Shown here one piece after another: positions 4,944-6,112 of a stretch of DNA of 6,112 nucleotides (within the stretch, counting starts at the first letter, position 1; the number at the start of each line of letters is the position of its first letter). Both the position numbers and the translations under genes were made by a program. A model generated the notes under the pieces. That model worked only from the letters and a program-made list of their open reading frames with translations, was not told the DNA's origin and made no database searches. Origin of the DNA: Terriglobia bacterium. Its GTDB lineage: Bacteria; Acidobacteriota; Terriglobia; UBA7540. The stretch lies in the NCBI GenBank assembly GCA_030042795.1, contig JASHYZ010000097.1, positions 1 to 6,112 of the forward strand, given 5' to 3'.

Positions 4944-6112
4944 CTATGGGCCGGTAGAGGCCGAATCATTTCCATGTGGCGCACCGGCTGGCCCACCTGC
5001 CGGGGGTGAGCCCGCAAGGGAAGCGTCGCGTGCCGGCGTCTGTCCAGCCGGGTGAAGGGTGGTTAGAAACGCCACCAAAGCTGTAACCTCCGCCGGACTC
5101 AGATTCTTCCCGTAGGCGGGCATGTTACCGCGGCCTTGCAATACCTGGCGAATGAGCTGGTCTTGCGTCAGGCGCACGGCCACCTCGTCCAGCGCGGGAC
5201 CTCTCTCGCCGCCTGTTCCTCCCAGCATGTGGCAGTTGCGGCACTGCTTGTCTTGAAAGACGAGCGCGCCCTGCCTCTCCAGGGGAGACCGGTCCTTGAG
5301 GTAACGCTCCGGCACCGGCGCCCCGCTCCAGGCGTTCATCTTAGGCGACCACGGAGTGTAGCTCGCCAGCCTTGTAAAGGTTCCCAGAGTAACCGCGAGG
5401 AGCAGAACCGTCAGAACCGCAATCGGCCGCCGGCGCCAGCTCTTTTCGCCCTCGCCAGAGAGAAACGGCAGCAGGAGGAGCAGGCCGATGCCGATGACCG
5501 GTGCGATCATCAGGAACGGAGTTTCAAGCTCCGGCGGAAGCAACGACAGCAGAGCGAACAACCAGAGAAAGAAGAAGTCGGGACGGGGAACAGTTTGGAT
5601 AATGGTGGGGTCTGGTTGCCCGGTCGGTCCGAAGGGTCCAAAAACGGCCGCGCAGAGAGCCACCGCCAGGAGGACGCAACCAGCAAAGACCAGGTCCTTC
5701 CAGATTGCATCGGGCACGAAAGGCACGCCGTCTTTTTGCGTCAGTTCCTCGTATTCCTTCAGGTAAGTTTCGCGCCGCACCAGGCGTCCGGGCATGGGCC
5801 ACTCGTTGATGCCGAGCTTGAACACCATCAGCAGATGCAGGCCCACCAGCCCGATGAGGATTCCCGGGATCACAAACACGTGCAAGGTGAAGAACCGGGA
5901 GAGCGTATTGCCGGCGATGATGGGACCGCCCAGGAGCAAGTTCACCAGCCAGCCGCCGAGGAACGGCGTCCGGCTCATGATTGAAGCCCCAATTCCCAAA
6001 CCCCAATACGCGTCCTGGTCAAAACGCAGCACCTGGCCGGTGAAGGCCATGCCCAGCGTCATCAGCAGCAGGAAGACGCCGATCACCCAGGTGAATTCCC
6101 TCGGATATTTGT
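4944..6112 (-). CDS. Cytochrome b fused to a C-terminal cytochrome c domain (quinol:cytochrome c reductase subunit), 5' partial
   Basis: The gene enters from beyond the right edge: the frame is already open at 6110 with KYPREFTW, a cytochrome b motif, so the first helices are missing. Numbering from the GTG at 6086, helices near 1-20, 64-90 and 131-150 lead to the C-terminal cytochrome b helices (171-187, 190-209, 221-240). His69 in SRFFTLHV and His84 in GLHLLMV are the heme ligands of the fourth helix, 15 positions apart. The quinol-oxidation motif, PEWY in classical enzymes, reads PDFF at 169-172. A monoheme c-type domain follows: CRNCH at 282-286 and a probable axial Met322 in GNMPAYG. A Pro/Ala/Gly-rich tail (345-380) ends the protein at TAG 4946-4944. 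The role is electron transfer from membrane quinol toward cytochrome c, with the c domain presumably outside the membrane. A Rieske protein gene would be expected upstream, outside the window. The arrangement resembles the fused b/c subunits of menaquinol-oxidising complexes. Confidence 0.93.
   Translation of the reverse strand, partial: KYPREFTWVIGVFLLLMTLGMAFTGQVLRFDQDAYWGLGIGASIMSRTPFLGGWLVNLLLGGPIIAGNTLSRFFTLHVFVIPGILIGLVGLHLLMVFKLGINEWPMPGRLVRRETYLKEYEELTQKDGVPFVPDAIWKDLVFAGCVLLAVALCAAVFGPFGPTGQPDPTIIQTVPRPDFFFLWLFALLSLLPPELETPFLMIAPVIGIGLLLLLPFLSGEGEKSWRRRPIAVLTVLLLAVTLGTFTRLASYTPWSPKMNAWSGAPVPERYLKDRSPLERQGALVFQDKQCRNCHMLGGTGGERGPALDEVAVRLTQDQLIRQVLQGRGNMPAYGKNLSPAEVTALVAFLTTLHPAGQTPARDASLAGSPPAGGPAGAPHGNDSASTGP

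Noticed and set aside
4937..5017. N-terminal extension of ctaG to a TTG at 5017
   Set aside because: It overlaps the conserved frame of the upstream gene, uses a rare start with no ribosome site, and adds nothing resembling the family.
5136..5984. Long open frame on the plus strand opposite the cytochrome b/c gene
   Set aside because: Antisense to a well-supported membrane protein; the translation is a low-complexity Gln/Arg/Glu-rich sequence typical of the complement of hydrophobic codons.

Overview
The window is GC-rich bacterial chromosomal DNA. All five recognisable genes lie on the minus strand, so transcription runs from the right edge to the left. The mix of a cytochrome b/c fusion with a CtaG-like oxidase assembly protein, an acetamidase/formamidase, a histidine phosphatase and a GH77 amylomaltase, plus two kinds of repeat DNA, suggests an aerobic soil or sediment bacterium. 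Acidobacteriota or a similar phylum is my best guess, but nothing here proves it: there is no rRNA or other marker gene.

Right part (about 4037-6112): a respiratory pair. A cytochrome b polypeptide with a C-terminal c-type cytochrome domain enters from beyond the right edge and ends at 4944. Seven bases later a ctaG gene begins (cytochrome c oxidase assembly, caa3-type family). The pair presumably serves the quinol to cytochrome c to oxygen branch of a respiratory chain, and more bc-complex or oxidase genes are expected beyond the right edge.

Middle (3612-4036): a spacer of about 425 bases with no gene. It holds a repeat element built from CTCTGTG/CACAGAG units (3699-3843) with a near-perfect 20-base inverted repeat. 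The open frame of the next gene runs into this element, but its likely true start is downstream of it, at 3611.

Left part (202-3611): an acetamidase/formamidase-family hydrolase, then a histidine-phosphatase-superfamily protein, then malQ (4-alpha-glucanotransferase). The last two are 81 bases apart and may be co-transcribed. Together they suggest glycogen or maltodextrin handling with a sugar-phosphate phosphatase, though the phosphatase substrate cannot be read from sequence.

Far left (1-201): a 141-base palindromic element (65-205), probably non-coding and mobile, with imperfect terminal inverted repeats and internal GC-rich hairpins. It abuts malQ so closely that the malQ stop codon lies inside its terminal repeat. 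I found no CRISPR array, tRNA, rRNA, transposase or defence system. The repeat elements and the unusual quinol-site motif of the cytochrome b are the points most worth a second look.
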